A stretch of DNA of 34,358 nt from Rubripirellula sp. GTDB lineage: Bacteria > Planctomycetota > Planctomycetia > Pirellulales > Pirellulaceae. Position numbers and translations under genes: made by a program. The notes under the pieces were generated by a model. That model did no database searches. It saw only the letters and a list, made by a program, of their open reading frames with translations, and was not told the DNA's origin. How positions within the stretch are numbered: the first letter of the stretch is position 1; the number at the start of each line of letters is the position of its first letter. The stretch is taken from NCBI GenBank assembly GCA_012270065.1, contig JAAXJB010000013.1:1-34358 (forward strand). Reading direction: 5' to 3'. This document shows, one piece after another, positions 8,000 through 17,995 of this stretch.

Positions 8000-10570
8000 T
8001 TGAATTCATTGGCCGAGAACAAACGCAAAGGACTTGCGAGCCGGGTATCCGGTGACGCGATTCGCATTCGAGGAGCGAGGGTCCACAATTTACAGAATGT
8101 GGATATCGATATTCCTCGTGATGCTTTGACTGTGATTACGGGGGTGTCGGGAAGCGGGAAGAGCTCACTGGCCTTTGATACTCTTTATGCTGAAGGGCAA
8201 CGCCAGTACATCGACAGCCTGTCAGCCTATGCGCGGCAATTTCTGGATCAGATCCCAAGGCCCGACGTGGACTCGATCGACGGTTTGGCGCCCACGCTTG
8301 CGATTGATCAGAAGTCCGGCGCAAGTGGTGCGAGAAGTACCGTTGCGACGATATCGGAAATCTATGATTACTTGCGATTGATGTATGCGAGAGTGGGGAT
8401 ACCTCATTGTGGTGAGTGTGGTTCAGCAATCTCGCAGCAATCGCCCGACTCGATTCGAGATTCACTGGTTTCACTTACTGAGAAAACAAAAATCGTATTG
8501 CTGGCGCCAATGGTGCGAGGTCGGCGTGGATCTCATCGTGAGGTGTTTGAAACGATCCGCAAAGCCGGATTGATCCGTGCACGAGTCGATGGAGAAACAT
8601 TCCTTCTGGAGGACATTCCACCGCTCGCGCCGAGAAAAAACCACACGATTGAGGCGGTCGTCGATCGGTTGGTTGTTCGCGATGGCGTCGAATCACGTCT
8701 GACCGAATCACTCCAGCTAGCCTTGAAACTTGGGGATGGTCTTTGTTCTGTCCTGATTCAGGAAAGTGCAAACAAAGATACTGGTTCGGGGCAATGGAAA
8801 GAAAAGATCTACAACACTGCCATGGCGTGCGTTGAGTGCGATGCCAGCTTTGAGGAGATTGAGCCGCGTACTTTCAGTTTCAACAGTCCCTATGGTGCAT
8901 GCCCAGAGTGTGACGGGCTCGGTCTGGTTGGCGAGGATGAAGATTGCTGCACGAGCTGTGATGGGGCTCGCCTGCGTCCTGAAGCTCTGGCCGTGACCAT
9001 CGCTGGCAAACCGATCCATGAAGTGATCTCCATGCCAATCGAAGAATCAGAATCATGGTTTGCGGGTCTTTCGAAAGAAATTTCAGAGATGCAAAGAGTA
9101 ATCGCCGCACCCATCACTCGCGAGGTTGTGCGAAGATTGCAGTTTCTGATTCGTGTTGGGTTACCATACCTGACGCTTGACAGACGTGCCGATACGCTCA
9201 GCGGTGGCGAATTGCAACGAGTCCGTCTGGCCACAAGTATTGGCAGTGGGCTCGTTGGGGTCTGTTACGTCCTGGACGAGCCATCAATTGGCCTGCATCC
9301 AGCCGATCATGATTGCCTTCTCGATTGTCTTCGTGAGTTGCAGAATCAGGGAAACACGGTCGTCGTGGTGGAGCATGACGAGGCGACCATGAGAGAAGCA
9401 GACATTTTGGTGGACATTGGTCCGCAGGCTGGCAAGCAGGGCGGTCGGATCATCTGTCAGGGGGCTCCTGAACAGGTCATGGCCGACGTTAACAGCTTGA
9501 CCGGGAAATACCTCAGTGGTGAACTTCGTGTTACAGAACCACGCGCGAGGCGGAAACCGGTGCCTGGGCATCAGATTGTGATCAAGCATGTCACCACTCA
9601 CAATCTGAAAGATGTTACCGCGTCTTTTCCCCTTGGGACCTTGATCGGGGTAAGCGGTGTGTCGGGGAGCGGCAAAAGTTCATTGGTCAATGACACCTTG
9701 TTTCCCGCGCTTGCCAAAAAACTGAAGTTGGTGGGCAAGCAGCCCGGTCCTTTCCGTGGATTGGCTGGTGCAGGATTGATCGACAAGTTGATTCCAATTG
9801 ATCAGACACCGATTGGACGCAGTGCACGCAGTTGTCCTGCGACCTACTCTGGTGTCCTGGATGAGATTCGGAAACTGTTTGCTTCCACCAAAGAAGCCAA
9901 AACCCGCGGTTTTACTGCGAGCCGTTTCAGCTTCAATTCTGCTGCCGGACGCTGCGACCTGTGTAAGGGGCATGGTGTCGAAAAAATCGAAATGAATTTC
10001 CTCAGCGATCTGCAAGTCGAATGTACCCGGTGCGGTGGGAAACGATTCAATCGGCAGACGCTTCAAGTGCGTTTTAAGGGTGCCAACATCGCGGATGTGC
10101 TGGGAATGTCCATCAATCAGGCGGCGGGCTTTTTTGAGAATGTGTCAAAATTGAATCGCTATCTTAGGTCACTGCAGGATGTTGGTCTTGGATACCTCCA
10201 CCTTGGGCAACCGAGTACGACGTTGAGTGGTGGTGAGGCACAGAGAATCAAACTGGGGACCGAATTGGCACGCGTATCGACAGGTAGGACGCTTTACCTG
10301 TTGGATGAACCGACAACCGGGCTCCATTTCGCGGATGTGCAACGGCTGACAGATGTGCTGCAGAAGCTGGTTGACGGTGGAAATACGGTGATCGTGATTG
10401 AACACAATTTTGACCTCCTCACGGCTTGTGACTGGATTGTGGATCTCGGGCCAAAGGGCGGGATCGGTGGCGGTGAGATTCTTGCGGAGGGAACACCGGA
10501 ACAGGTTGCAAAGGTGAAGAAGAGCGCGACGGGTAAGTACCTTGAAAAGGCGTTGTCAGCGATGATGTAA
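8000..10570 (+). CDS. uvrA: UvrA family excinuclease subunit lacking the insertion domain
   Basis: This 856-residue protein is a UvrA, the damage-recognition ATPase of nucleotide excision repair. It has Walker A sites GVSGSGKS at 48-55 and 553-560, signatures TLSGGELQR (399-407) and TLSGGEAQR (741-749), and Walker B blocks VLDEPSIGLH and LLDEPTTGLH. The UvrB-binding region (about 125-255) is present. The first zinc site is C277/C280/C301/C304 and the C-terminal one is C652/C655/C675/C678. Known UvrAs are about 940 residues. Here the segment between C304 and the following CTSCDGARL motif is about 12 residues instead of roughly 110, so the insertion domain is missing. The reading frame is intact, so this looks like a genuine variant or paralog. 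The start is the TTG at 8000 (another TTG is at 8009); no good Shine-Dalgarno is visible. Transcription is probably monocistronic. Confidence 0.92.
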   Translation: MNSLAENKRKGLASRVSGDAIRIRGARVHNLQNVDIDIPRDALTVITGVSGSGKSSLAFDTLYAEGQRQYIDSLSAYARQFLDQIPRPDVDSIDGLAPTLAIDQKSGASGARSTVATISEIYDYLRLMYARVGIPHCGECGSAISQQSPDSIRDSLVSLTEKTKIVLLAPMVRGRRGSHREVFETIRKAGLIRARVDGETFLLEDIPPLAPRKNHTIEAVVDRLVVRDGVESRLTESLQLALKLGDGLCSVLIQESANKDTGSGQWKEKIYNTAMACVECDASFEEIEPRTFSFNSPYGACPECDGLGLVGEDEDCCTSCDGARLRPEALAVTIAGKPIHEVISMPIEESESWFAGLSKEISEMQRVIAAPITREVVRRLQFLIRVGLPYLTLDRRADTLSGGELQRVRLATSIGSGLVGVCYVLDEPSIGLHPADHDCLLDCLRELQNQGNTVVVVEHDEATMREADILVDIGPQAGKQGGRIICQGAPEQVMADVNSLTGKYLSGELRVTEPRARRKPVPGHQIVIKHVTTHNLKDVTASFPLGTLIGVSGVSGSGKSSLVNDTLFPALAKKLKLVGKQPGPFRGLAGAGLIDKLIPIDQTPIGRSARSCPATYSGVLDEIRKLFASTKEAKTRGFTASRFSFNSAAGRCDLCKGHGVEKIEMNFLSDLQVECTRCGGKRFNRQTLQVRFKGANIADVLGMSINQAAGFFENVSKLNRYLRSLQDVGLGYLHLGQPSTTLSGGEAQRIKLGTELARVSTGRTLYLLDEPTTGLHFADVQRLTDVLQKLVDGGNTVIVIEHNFDLLTACDWIVDLGPKGGIGGGEILAEGTPEQVAKVKKSATGKYLEKALSAMM

Positions 10571-10903
10571 TCCGGGTTTGGATAATGTCGGCAGTTCACG
10601 GAAATGCCAGATGAACCACGCAGTGATGAATGCGCGCATGGTGCAGAGAGTGGCGGAGGGGCACGGGCTGTCACGTTGGTTCTGACCACTGAACTCGTTT
10701 GAACCACGTGGGTTACGCGACCGACGAATTTCTGCACATTCTACGTAACAAGTCGCTCGGTGGATTGGTGTCAGACGTTGTTGGTGGGGGGGTAAGAAAG
10801 TCCAGGGTTTCCCGTTGCTGTTTGCTGGGTCATCGATTTTTTTCGTTGAAGCCGTTACTCTTGTTGTTGAGAACAATTCCGCTCACTTGCTGGTTGAATC
10901 AAC
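10571..10903. other. Intergenic region, 333 bp
   Basis: Between uvrA and the rhomboid-like gene I see no coding frame with family resemblance, no RNA gene and no strong hairpin followed by a T-run. A G-run (GGTGGGGGGG, about 10783-10792) is the only compositional oddity. Confidence 0.4.
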
Positions 10904-11698
10904 GTGCTAGAACGTCTTGACCGAATCGTCCGTCCTATCGCCATACGCAACTTGACGCTGTGGATCATCGTTGGGCAAATTGCGATGTATCTCGTTTCTC
11001 TCGAAGACAACACGCTCATCGGGAGAGCGGCGTTGGTTTGGGATCTTGTTTTGGCGGGTGAGGTGTGGCGACTGCTCACTTTCTTTTTTGTGCCTTTCAG
11101 TCGAGACCCGATTTTCCTGATCTTTGCCTATCTTATTTTCTACATGATGGGTAACGCGCTGGAGGCCTACTGGGGAGTGGTTCGGTTCAACGTGTTCCTG
11201 TGGCTTGGGGCGGTGTTGACCATGGCTGCGGCAGGCGTCGTGCATGATCAGCCGGTTTCTGGGGCATTCATGCAGGGCACGGTTTTTCTTGCGTTCGCCA
11301 CGATCAATCCGGATTTTGAATTGCGTCTTTTCTTTGTCCTGCCGGTGAAAGTCAAATTTTTGGCAATGATCCAGGTGGCCGGGTATTTGCTGGCGATGTT
11401 CTCCGGATGGGCGGCGATGCTGATGGTTTTGGCGTCAGTGGGCAACTATCTTGTGTTTTTCGGTCCAGGTCTTGTGAATCGGCTGCAGAATGCTGCTCGC
11501 AGAGCTGAATGGGAACGAAAGCAACTCGATATCCATTCACAACCAAGGCATGTTTGTACGACCTGTGGCATCGACAGCAATTCCGCGCCGAAAATGGATT
11601 TTCGATACTGTTCACGATGCGAGGGGGAGCACGCCTATTGCGAAGAGCACTTGAAAGATCATCAGTGCGTCACCGGGGCGTCCATGCCTGTGAATTGA
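10904..11698 (+). CDS. Rhomboid-fold membrane protein, probably inactive, with Cys/His-rich C-terminal tail
   Basis: The 264-residue protein has about six hydrophobic segments between residues 17 and 190 in rhomboid order. It carries the WR motif (W55-R56), the E-x-x-W-G turn (E87-W90-G91) and a P-V-S-G-A-F-M-Q-G segment that aligns with the catalytic GxSGAxxG. S119 may therefore be kept, but its first Gly is Pro. The second catalytic residue, the His of the AHxxG motif, is Ser here (A177-S178-V-G180). An active Ser-His dyad is therefore unlikely. The cytosolic-looking tail has C218-x2-C221, C236-x2-C239, C246-x2-H249 and H253/C255, a pattern expected to bind two zinc ions. It may act as a membrane-anchored binding or chaperone protein like known pseudo-rhomboids. 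The GTG at 10904 is the chosen start; no clear Shine-Dalgarno is seen. Confidence 0.75.
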   Translation: MLERLDRIVRPIAIRNLTLWIIVGQIAMYLVSLEDNTLIGRAALVWDLVLAGEVWRLLTFFFVPFSRDPIFLIFAYLIFYMMGNALEAYWGVVRFNVFLWLGAVLTMAAAGVVHDQPVSGAFMQGTVFLAFATINPDFELRLFFVLPVKVKFLAMIQVAGYLLAMFSGWAAMLMVLASVGNYLVFFGPGLVNRLQNAARRAEWERKQLDIHSQPRHVCTTCGIDSNSAPKMDFRYCSRCEGEHAYCEEHLKDHQCVTGASMPVN

Positions 11699-11778
11699 CC
11701 TGCCGCGTGGATTTGCCTTTTACACATCGTTCTTTTCTTCAGCGAGCAGTTGCTCATGCTGCGGGACGAAGTCATGCA

Positions 11779-12381
11779 TCAGCCGTCCCGTTGGCAGCAT
11801 TTGATGATGGCTTCTGGCAGTGCTTTGCATTCGAGTTCGAACACTCGAGCGGCGAGTGAATCAGCCGTGTCATCCCGATTGACTGGGCAGCATTTCTGCA
11901 GAATGATCGGGCCATTATCGTATTGGTTATCGACGTAATGAACGGTGCACCCGCTGAATTGTACTTTCCGTTCCAGGGCTGCCTGATGCACTCGCTGTCC
12001 ATACATGCCAGCTCCCCCGAAACTTGGTAACAGCGAGGGGTGGATGTTGATGACCTTTTCGCTGAAGTCATCCGGGATTTGGACATGTTTCAGGAATCCT
12101 GCCATGACAACCAGGTCAACGCCCAATTGGCGACAAGGGCCGAACATGGCTTCCATGTACTCAAGAGGGTCTGGGTAGGCCGATTTGAGAACCACTTGGG
12201 TTTCAAGGCCCGCTTGTCGGGCGACCTCGGTACCGCGGACTCGATTGCTGCTGCTGATAACCAGTTTGAAATCGATGCCAGCAAGTTTCCCCTGATTCTT
12301 GAGGTGGAGCAAATTTTGCAAAGATCGACCGCCACCGCTGAGAAATACGGCGATGTTGCTGCTTTTGGGGGGAACGTTCAT
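11779..12381 (-). CDS. purN: Phosphoribosylglycinamide formyltransferase
   Basis: PurN transfers a formyl group from 10-formyl-THF to GAR in the third step of de novo purine synthesis. The 200-residue protein has the N-terminal phosphate-binding loop [13 protein letters not shown] (13-25). The catalytic triad is N112 and H114 in [13 protein letters not shown] and D155 in the DNGPIILQ block. Length is close to the family norm (about 190-215). Its ATG overlaps the ileS stop as ATGA, so it is the second gene of an ileS-purN operon and is probably translated by termination-reinitiation. It converges on the rhomboid-like gene with an 80-bp gap and no clear terminator. The folate-binding and substrate loops look complete. 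Confidence 0.95.
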   Translation of the reverse strand: MNVPPKSSNIAVFLSGGGRSLQNLLHLKNQGKLAGIDFKLVISSSNRVRGTEVARQAGLETQVVLKSAYPDPLEYMEAMFGPCRQLGVDLVVMAGFLKHVQIPDDFSEKVINIHPSLLPSFGGAGMYGQRVHQAALERKVQFSGCTVHYVDNQYDNGPIILQKCCPVNRDDTADSLAARVFELECKALPEAIIKCCQRDG

Positions 12382-15300
12382 GAGTTGACCTTCTTGACGA
12401 AGACCTGGCCTGCATCAGTATTCACTGCGTCCACATCGTCCATTGCCGATGTGGCGAGGCTTGTGGCCAAAGTTTCGTGACAGATCATTTCTCGATGTTC
12501 TTCGAGCGCTGCACTTACCATCTCATCGAGAGGAACAATGCTGACCTCGATTCTGTCTTCGTATTCGCAGTCGATTTCTTTACGCTGGTTCTGGATGGCA
12601 CGAATGATGTCTTTGGCGACCCCCTCACGTCGTAATTCATCGGTTACTTCGGTGTTCAGGACGACCACACAACTTGGACCCTGAGCAGCAGCCCAGCCAT
12701 CACGTGCTTTGAGTCGGACCTGGATGTCGTCTGAATCAAGCGTCAAAGGACCATCTGGAAGCTCGATCGTCACGTTTCCACTTTGCTCTAAGGCATTGAG
12801 TAGTTCGTTTCCGTCTGCCTCACCCAACGCTTTTTTGACTGCCGGTACCTGTTTGCCAACTTTGGGGCCGAGCCGTTTGAAATTTGGTACCACTGTGTAT
12901 TGAACGTACTGGTCACCATCGGTTGTGTAGTGAACCTCTTTCACGTTCAGTTCTTCGCGGACAAGAGCATTGTGATTTTCCAGCCAGGCAATTCTGCTAT
13001 CGTCAGTAAGCACGACTTCGACGCGGCTGAGTGGCAATCGCACCTTGAGTTTGGCATCTGCCCGAGCTGCTCGACCTTGCGAAGCGATTTCGCGGAGCAG
13101 TTCCATCGACGCGGAAAGGTCTTCGTCAATCTGGTCCTGATTTGCTTCGGGGTAATCACACAGGTGGACACTCTTGAGTGTTTTCCCATCGAAGGGGCTG
13201 GTGAGGTTTTGCCAGAATGTCTCAGCAAGGAACGGTACGAATGGAGCGATCAGCTTGGTGACTTCGATGAGTGTTTCGTAAAGCGTCCAGTAGGCATCGG
13301 CTTTGTCCTGTGCGTGTTGGTCAGCATTTGCATCGGCCCAGAATCGATTGCGGCTGCGACGGACGTACCAGTTACTCAGTCCATCAACGAGTGCATTGAT
13401 AGAATGGCACGCGTTGTAATTGTCAAATGCATCCATCCTCTCGGTGACGGTTTTGATCGTCCGATTCAGTTCTGAAAGAATCCATCGGTCGATCTCACTA
13501 CGTTCGGATGCAGGGCGATAATCAGGTGCGGTGGCCAGGGAATCGCCGGAGAGTTGCTCGTCTGCACCAGCAGCCGTGGTTGGATCAAAACCGTCGATTT
13601 CAGCGTAGATCGAAAAGAAACTCGCGACGTTCCACAACCTCAAAAGAAATTCCGGAATTGATTCCTTGATCGACTGTTCACGGTAGCGGATTGCTGTCCA
13701 CGGGGGTTGCCCGGCAAAAAAGAACCAACGGAGTGCATCGGCACCATATTTTTCGAAGATTTCATTCGGTTCGCGGTAGTTCCGCAAACTCTTGCTCATC
13801 TTGTTCCCGTCTTCACCGAGCATCAGACCCAACACGATGCAGTTTCGGTACGGATGCGGAAAATCCGCTTCGGCGTTGGACAGCATGGGTGCGTCGGAGG
13901 GCGTGCTACCTTCCTCAGCGATGTTTGCTCCCTGACCGAAGAGCATCGTGCTGATTGCGAGTTGACTGTAAAACCAGCCTCGCGTCTGGTCCAAAGCCTC
14001 ACTGATAAAATCAGCGGGAAACTGGTCCGCGAATGCAGCGGAATTCTGGTGGGGCCAGCCCCACTGTGCAAAAGGCATCGCGCCGCTGTCATACCAGCAG
14101 TCAATCACCTCGGTGACACGTTGCATTCGGCCATCTTCCGCAAAAGGCGAATCGTAGGTGAGCGCGTCGATGTACGGCTTATGAACTCGCAGATCATCAA
14201 CTAGATCAGGATTGGCTTCCTTAGCGGCTTCCCAGACCTCTATGCCTGCCAGGCCCGGCTTGGCAAGGATCTCCTCGTAGCTGCCCATTGCTTCCATGCG
14301 GCCCGTCTTGTCGCAAACCCAGATGGGAAGCGGTGTGCCCCAATATCTTTCTCTCGAAAGTGCCCAGTCTACGTTGGATTCGAGGAAATTACCGAACCGG
14401 CCATCCCGGATGTGCTCAGGCGACCATCCGATTTCGGAATTGTTTTTCAACATCAAGTCGCGGAATCTTGTGGTTCTGATGAACCAACTATGTCGCGGAT
14501 ACTGAATCAAAGGATCCTGGGATGCACGCCAGCAGAACGGATACTCGTGAAGGTATTGCTCCTGATGCAACAAAATGCCGGCTTCCTTCAATTGCCGTGT
14601 CAATGGTTTGTCTGCGTCTTTGACCCATGTTCCCTCCATTGACGCAAAATCCGAAGTGAATTTTCCGTCAGGACCGACAGCGCAGAGAAGCTCGGGACGT
14701 TCCCCTTCGACAAAACGCCGTTGTTCGGCAACCAGCACCTCGTGGTCAACTTCACCAAAGGCCGGCGCCTGATGCACCAGACCACTGCCTGAATCGGTGG
14801 TGACAAAATCAGCAGCAACAACACGCCAGTAATGATGCTGGGTTGTCCCGTCGACAAGCGTTCCGGTGGGATCACCTGTTTTGGACTGGTAGTCAGGAAA
14901 AGGAGGTTGATAGCGCTGGCCGATCAATTCGGTGGCAGAAATTTCCTCAACGAATTCGAGATCCCGTTTCAGTTTGTTTGAAATGGTTTCAATCAGATCT
15001 TTTGCGAGCACCAGTTCCTGACCGGTTTCCGGGTCACGCACCACGGCATACTGGATGGCATCCGGGTGCACAGCAGCAAAGACGTTGCTCGGCAAGGTCC
15101 ACGGTGTGGTAGTCCAGACAACCAGCGAACGATTGGGGGTATCAACCAGCGGAAACAGAACGTAAACACTCGGGTCCGCTACTTCACGATAACCTTGTCC
15201 GACTTCCCCGGAAGACAATGCGGTACCGCCCTGAGCCCACCACCAGACGATTTTGTGGCCCTGATAAAGCAGACCACGGTCAAACAGGTTTTTCAGACTC

Positions 15301-15788
15301 CACCAGACACTCTCAACATAACTCTGGTGGTATGTCACATACGCCTCTTCCAGATTCACCCAGAAACCGAGCCGGCGTGTCAGCTCTTGCCATTCCTGCA
15401 TGTATCTCCAAACGCTCTGCTGACATTTCTGGATGAATGGCTCTTCTCCGTACGCTTCTATTTCTTCCTTGCTGTGAATGCCGAGTTCTTTGCCAACTTC
15501 GACTTCCACTGGCAAACCATGAGTATCCCAGCCAGCTTTGCGTTCGCAGCGGAAGCCTCGCATTGTTTTGTAGCGAGGAAAGACATCTTTGATGCTGCGG
15601 GTCAGGCAGTGACCCGGGTGAGGCATGCCGTTGGCGGTCGGCGGACCCTCATAAAAGACAAAAGAGGGACCGTCCTGGCGGCGTCGCAAAGATTCCCGAT
15701 AGACTTCGTTCTCGTCCCAGAATTTCAGGACTTGCTGTTCCAGAGCCGGGAAACTGGGACTGGTGGAGAGAGCGCGGAAAGCAGACAT
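12378..15788 (-). CDS. ileS: Isoleucyl-tRNA synthetase (eukaryote-like type)
   Basis: The enzyme charges tRNA-Ile with isoleucine. The HIGH motif appears as HPGH (57-60) inside [16 protein letters not shown], and KMSKS near residue 660 in [12 protein letters not shown]. The editing (CP1) domain block [10 protein letters not shown] is present, as is the SWFIRTT-type domain before the second catalytic half. The GMPHPGH block, the length of about 1136 residues and the C-terminal [18 protein letters not shown] region fit the second, eukaryote-like IleS type. That type is known to be less sensitive to mupirocin; this is family knowledge, not tested here. The ATG at 15788 is preferred over the upstream in-frame TTG (15794), though neither has a good Shine-Dalgarno. 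It heads the ileS-purN pair. A short tandem repeat lies 61-96 bp upstream. Confidence 0.96.
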   Translation of the reverse strand: MSAFRALSTSPSFPALEQQVLKFWDENEVYRESLRRRQDGPSFVFYEGPPTANGMPHPGHCLTRSIKDVFPRYKTMRGFRCERKAGWDTHGLPVEVEVGKELGIHSKEEIEAYGEEPFIQKCQQSVWRYMQEWQELTRRLGFWVNLEEAYVTYHQSYVESVWWSLKNLFDRGLLYQGHKIVWWWAQGGTALSSGEVGQGYREVADPSVYVLFPLVDTPNRSLVVWTTTPWTLPSNVFAAVHPDAIQYAVVRDPETGQELVLAKDLIETISNKLKRDLEFVEEISATELIGQRYQPPFPDYQSKTGDPTGTLVDGTTQHHYWRVVAADFVTTDSGSGLVHQAPAFGEVDHEVLVAEQRRFVEGERPELLCAVGPDGKFTSDFASMEGTWVKDADKPLTRQLKEAGILLHQEQYLHEYPFCWRASQDPLIQYPRHSWFIRTTRFRDLMLKNNSEIGWSPEHIRDGRFGNFLESNVDWALSRERYWGTPLPIWVCDKTGRMEAMGSYEEILAKPGLAGIEVWEAAKEANPDLVDDLRVHKPYIDALTYDSPFAEDGRMQRVTEVIDCWYDSGAMPFAQWGWPHQNSAAFADQFPADFISEALDQTRGWFYSQLAISTMLFGQGANIAEEGSTPSDAPMLSNAEADFPHPYRNCIVLGLMLGEDGNKMSKSLRNYREPNEIFEKYGADALRWFFFAGQPPWTAIRYREQSIKESIPEFLLRLWNVASFFSIYAEIDGFDPTTAAGADEQLSGDSLATAPDYRPASERSEIDRWILSELNRTIKTVTERMDAFDNYNACHSINALVDGLSNWYVRRSRNRFWADANADQHAQDKADAYWTLYETLIEVTKLIAPFVPFLAETFWQNLTSPFDGKTLKSVHLCDYPEANQDQIDEDLSASMELLREIASQGRAARADAKLKVRLPLSRVEVVLTDDSRIAWLENHNALVREELNVKEVHYTTDGDQYVQYTVVPNFKRLGPKVGKQVPAVKKALGEADGNELLNALEQSGNVTIELPDGPLTLDSDDIQVRLKARDGWAAAQGPSCVVVLNTEVTDELRREGVAKDIIRAIQNQRKEIDCEYEDRIEVSIVPLDEMVSAALEEHREMICHETLATSLATSAMDDVDAVNTDAGQVFVKKVNS

Positions 15789-15848
15789 GGGCAAGGGTGC
15801 AAAATTAGATCGGCCTGTGTTGAATGCATTGCCAGGCTGAGATCAGCA

Positions 15849-15884
15849 ATCAGCATGCGATTAGCATGTGATTAGCATGTGATT
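15849..15884. repeat. 11-bp tandem repeat upstream of ileS
   Basis: Three adjacent 11-bp units run from 15849: ATCAGCATGCG, ATTAGCATGTG, ATTAGCATGTG, followed by a partial ATT. The last two units are identical. The array is 61-96 bp upstream of the ileS start, in the expected promoter or 5' leader area. Confidence 0.85.
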
Positions 15885-16525
15885 CAGGGCCTGTGGGACA
15901 AAATAAGGAGATGAATCCAAAGCCAAGGCGATGCGAAAGTAAGATTGTACGGTTCTTGTCCCGAAGCGGCGAGGTCAGGATGACGGCCTTCTGGAGCAGG
16001 AAACTGGTTTCCTGGCCCGTGGCGATAATTGACGGGATTTGCGGGGAATCCAGTCGTAAATGTGAAATCCTGACCGGTGCTGATCATCCATTCGCCCAGG
16101 CCTCACGAATGCCCCGGGATGAAGGTTGCACGGCAGAGTATCTGCACTGGATTGAATTTTCCGCAGTACTGAGTGATGGACGCTGGTTCGACGACTGACC
16201 GCCTTGGTGGGAATTGCACCGGATGATATCTGCGGCCGGCTCTTGGGTTTCCGAGCATGGATAAGAAGGGCTCATCGCGCGGATGATAGTTGCTGAAGGC
16301 TCGTGTTGCGCGATTCTCCATCCCAGGACACGGAAAGTGCTGGTTGGTTGTGAGCCGACAGGATTTCTACACTCATTTCCGAAAATAACTGCGATGCATT
16401 GTGAGCGTTGCTTTTTGGTCTGTGCCGCACAAAGAGGTGGGGCTCTGACTTTTAACGTACCGGAAGATGTTAGACTCAGGGTGAACTTTGCATTTTGGTA
16501 GCGTATCGAGCCGCGACGTTACCCT
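15885..16525. other. Divergent intergenic region between ileS and the histidine kinase
   Basis: About 640 bp lie between the repeat upstream of ileS and the kinase start. It must contain the promoters of both. No RNA gene, IS remnant or strong terminator is seen. A TTTTAACGTACC segment near 16448-16459 resembles one half of the TTAACG repeat found before the response regulator, but it stands alone. A weak small ORF candidate within it is listed separately. Confidence 0.4.
15980..16198 (+). CDS. Doubtful small ORF, hypothetical
   Basis: A plus-strand frame, open from 15893, contains an ATG at 15980 and would encode about 72 residues ending in LSDGRWFDD. The amino-acid composition is balanced and includes segments such as AIIDGICGE and LHWIEFSAVLSDG, more protein-like than the other intergenic frames here. 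There is no well-spaced ribosome site (GGTCAGG abuts the ATG) and no family I recognise. Minus-strand frames over the same bases are also open. I give it only as a candidate. Confidence 0.2.
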   Translation: MTAFWSRKLVSWPVAIIDGICGESSRKCEILTGADHPFAQASRMPRDEGCTAEYLHWIEFSAVLSDGRWFDD

Positions 16526-17950
16526 ATGTTTTTCGCCCTGTCATTTTCGAGATCAGACCGTTGCCGACCATCACCGAGCATACCAGTGGAAACAAAGGCA
16601 TCTGACCAGGAACAGCTCAAGACGAATCAACGCTCGGAGGACCTGGAGGGAGTCTCCGGTGTCGAGTGGGGTTTGGGGCTAGGCGCTCTTGCCTTGGCTG
16701 TTGTTTGCCTCGGGTTTGGGTGGGTTCCCTTTCCGATTGTCCTGTTGGGTTTGTTTGGCGTATTCGTTCTGCTTTTCCGTCTTGCGTCTTCCAAGCAGCA
16801 GTTTGCGATTGATTCGCGCCAGATGTTGAGCAGGTACCGTGACGAAATTGATCGGGCACGTGATGACTGGGAGTTAGTAAAGCGGGAGACCGAGGATACG
16901 ATCGCCGCTTTTTCTTTCATGAAAGACGGGGTCATCGTTCTTGGAAGTGATGCTCGTGTAACGCTGATCAATCCTGGGGCTCGATCGCTGCTGGGTCTCG
17001 ATCCCGACCGCAAGTTGGTGGGATTACCCTTTGTTGAAGTTTTTCGAGTGCCGAAGATGCATCTGGGAATTCAGGCAGCCGAGACGATGGATAAACCACA
17101 GGATTTTCTGCTCGAAGTGCAGAATGAGCTTGTGGTGCGGCCTGTGCATGTACGTATCGACCGGATCGCGCATGATGGTAGTGATAGTCTGGTGATTGGT
17201 TTGCGGGACGTTACGGAGGCGCAGGCGGTGGAGTCAATGCGGCGCGAGTTCATCGCCAACATATCGCATGAACTGAAGACACCCCTGGCAGCGATCAAAG
17301 GCTATGCAGAGACGGTTGAGGACGCCATCGAAGATGATCCAGAAGCTGCTGTTCACTTCATGCTGCAGATCCGCAGCCAGTGCTTGAGGTTGGAGAAACT
17401 CGTGGCAGACATGATGCAATTGGCACGTGCGCAGGCCGGTAAAAAGCATTTTCAGTTGGGACCGGTCGATGTTGCGGCTTGCATTCGGGAAGGAGTGCAA
17501 ACCAATCTGCCTGTTGCACAGCGTAAAAATATCGAACTGCGATGCACGAATTCACTCGACGAATTGACTGCGTACGCTGATTTTGATGCCACTGTCATGA
17601 TCATGAATAACCTGATCAGCAATGCCGTGCGCTACACACAGAGTGAGGGATTGGTGGAAATCGGGATGCGGCAAGTTGGTAAATTCATCGAGATTTCGGT
17701 GCGGGACAACGGGATCGGTATCTCGCCCAGTGAGCAGGAGCGAATCTTTGAACGTTTTTATCGTGGTGCCAAAGGCCGTGAAGCAGTGGATGAAGGAACC
17801 GGAATCGGTTTGGCACTTGTGAAAAATCTTGCTGTTACCATGTCAGGCGAAGTGCGTGTTTCCAGTCGGAGTGGTGAAGGAGCGACGTTCGATGTTCTCC
17901 TACCTGTTTTTGACGAGAATCTGGATGCTGACGACTGGTCTTCTGATTGA
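16526..17950 (+). CDS. PhoR-like sensor histidine kinase
   Basis: The 474-residue protein has two closely spaced membrane segments (about 50-87), a short linker, and a PAS domain (about 122-232, with MKDGVIVLGSDARVTLINPGA). The HisKA dimerisation box FIANISHELKTPL carries the phospho-accepting H248. The ATPase domain has an N box (NNLISNAV, 361-368), a G1 box DNGIG (394-398) and a G2 box GTGIG (424-428). This is the PhoR layout (two N-terminal helices, cytoplasmic PAS, HisKA, HATPase). The following gene is a PhoB-like regulator, so they are probably a phosphate-type pair, although kinase-first order differs from the usual phoB-phoR. The ATG at 16526 lacks a Shine-Dalgarno; the GTG at 16586 (residue 21) is an alternative that would keep all domains. 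Confidence 0.92.
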   Translation: MFFALSFSRSDRCRPSPSIPVETKASDQEQLKTNQRSEDLEGVSGVEWGLGLGALALAVVCLGFGWVPFPIVLLGLFGVFVLLFRLASSKQQFAIDSRQMLSRYRDEIDRARDDWELVKRETEDTIAAFSFMKDGVIVLGSDARVTLINPGARSLLGLDPDRKLVGLPFVEVFRVPKMHLGIQAAETMDKPQDFLLEVQNELVVRPVHVRIDRIAHDGSDSLVIGLRDVTEAQAVESMRREFIANISHELKTPLAAIKGYAETVEDAIEDDPEAAVHFMLQIRSQCLRLEKLVADMMQLARAQAGKKHFQLGPVDVAACIREGVQTNLPVAQRKNIELRCTNSLDELTAYADFDATVMIMNNLISNAVRYTQSEGLVEIGMRQVGKFIEISVRDNGIGISPSEQERIFERFYRGAKGREAVDEGTGIGLALVKNLAVTMSGEVRVSSRSGEGATFDVLLPVFDENLDADDWSSD

Positions 17951-17978
17951 TGGCAATTGTCGGATTACCCACTCGTTC

Positions 17979-17995
17979 TTAACGGAATATTAACG
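17979..17995 (+). promoter_or_regulatory. PHO-box-like direct repeat TTAACG-N5-TTAACG
   Basis: Two identical hexamers, TTAACG at 17979-17984 and 17990-17995, have an 11-bp period. The site lies about 110 bp upstream of the response-regulator ATG and just past the kinase stop. PhoB/PhoP-type winged-helix regulators bind such tandem 11-bp half-sites; the Bacillus PhoP half-site consensus is TT(A/T)ACA. This is probably an autoregulatory operator, by inference. Confidence 0.45.

Noticed and set aside
8000-10570. UvrA of the drug-resistance (DrrC-like) class
   Set aside because: That class lacks the UvrB-binding domain, which is present here. The missing part is the insertion domain.
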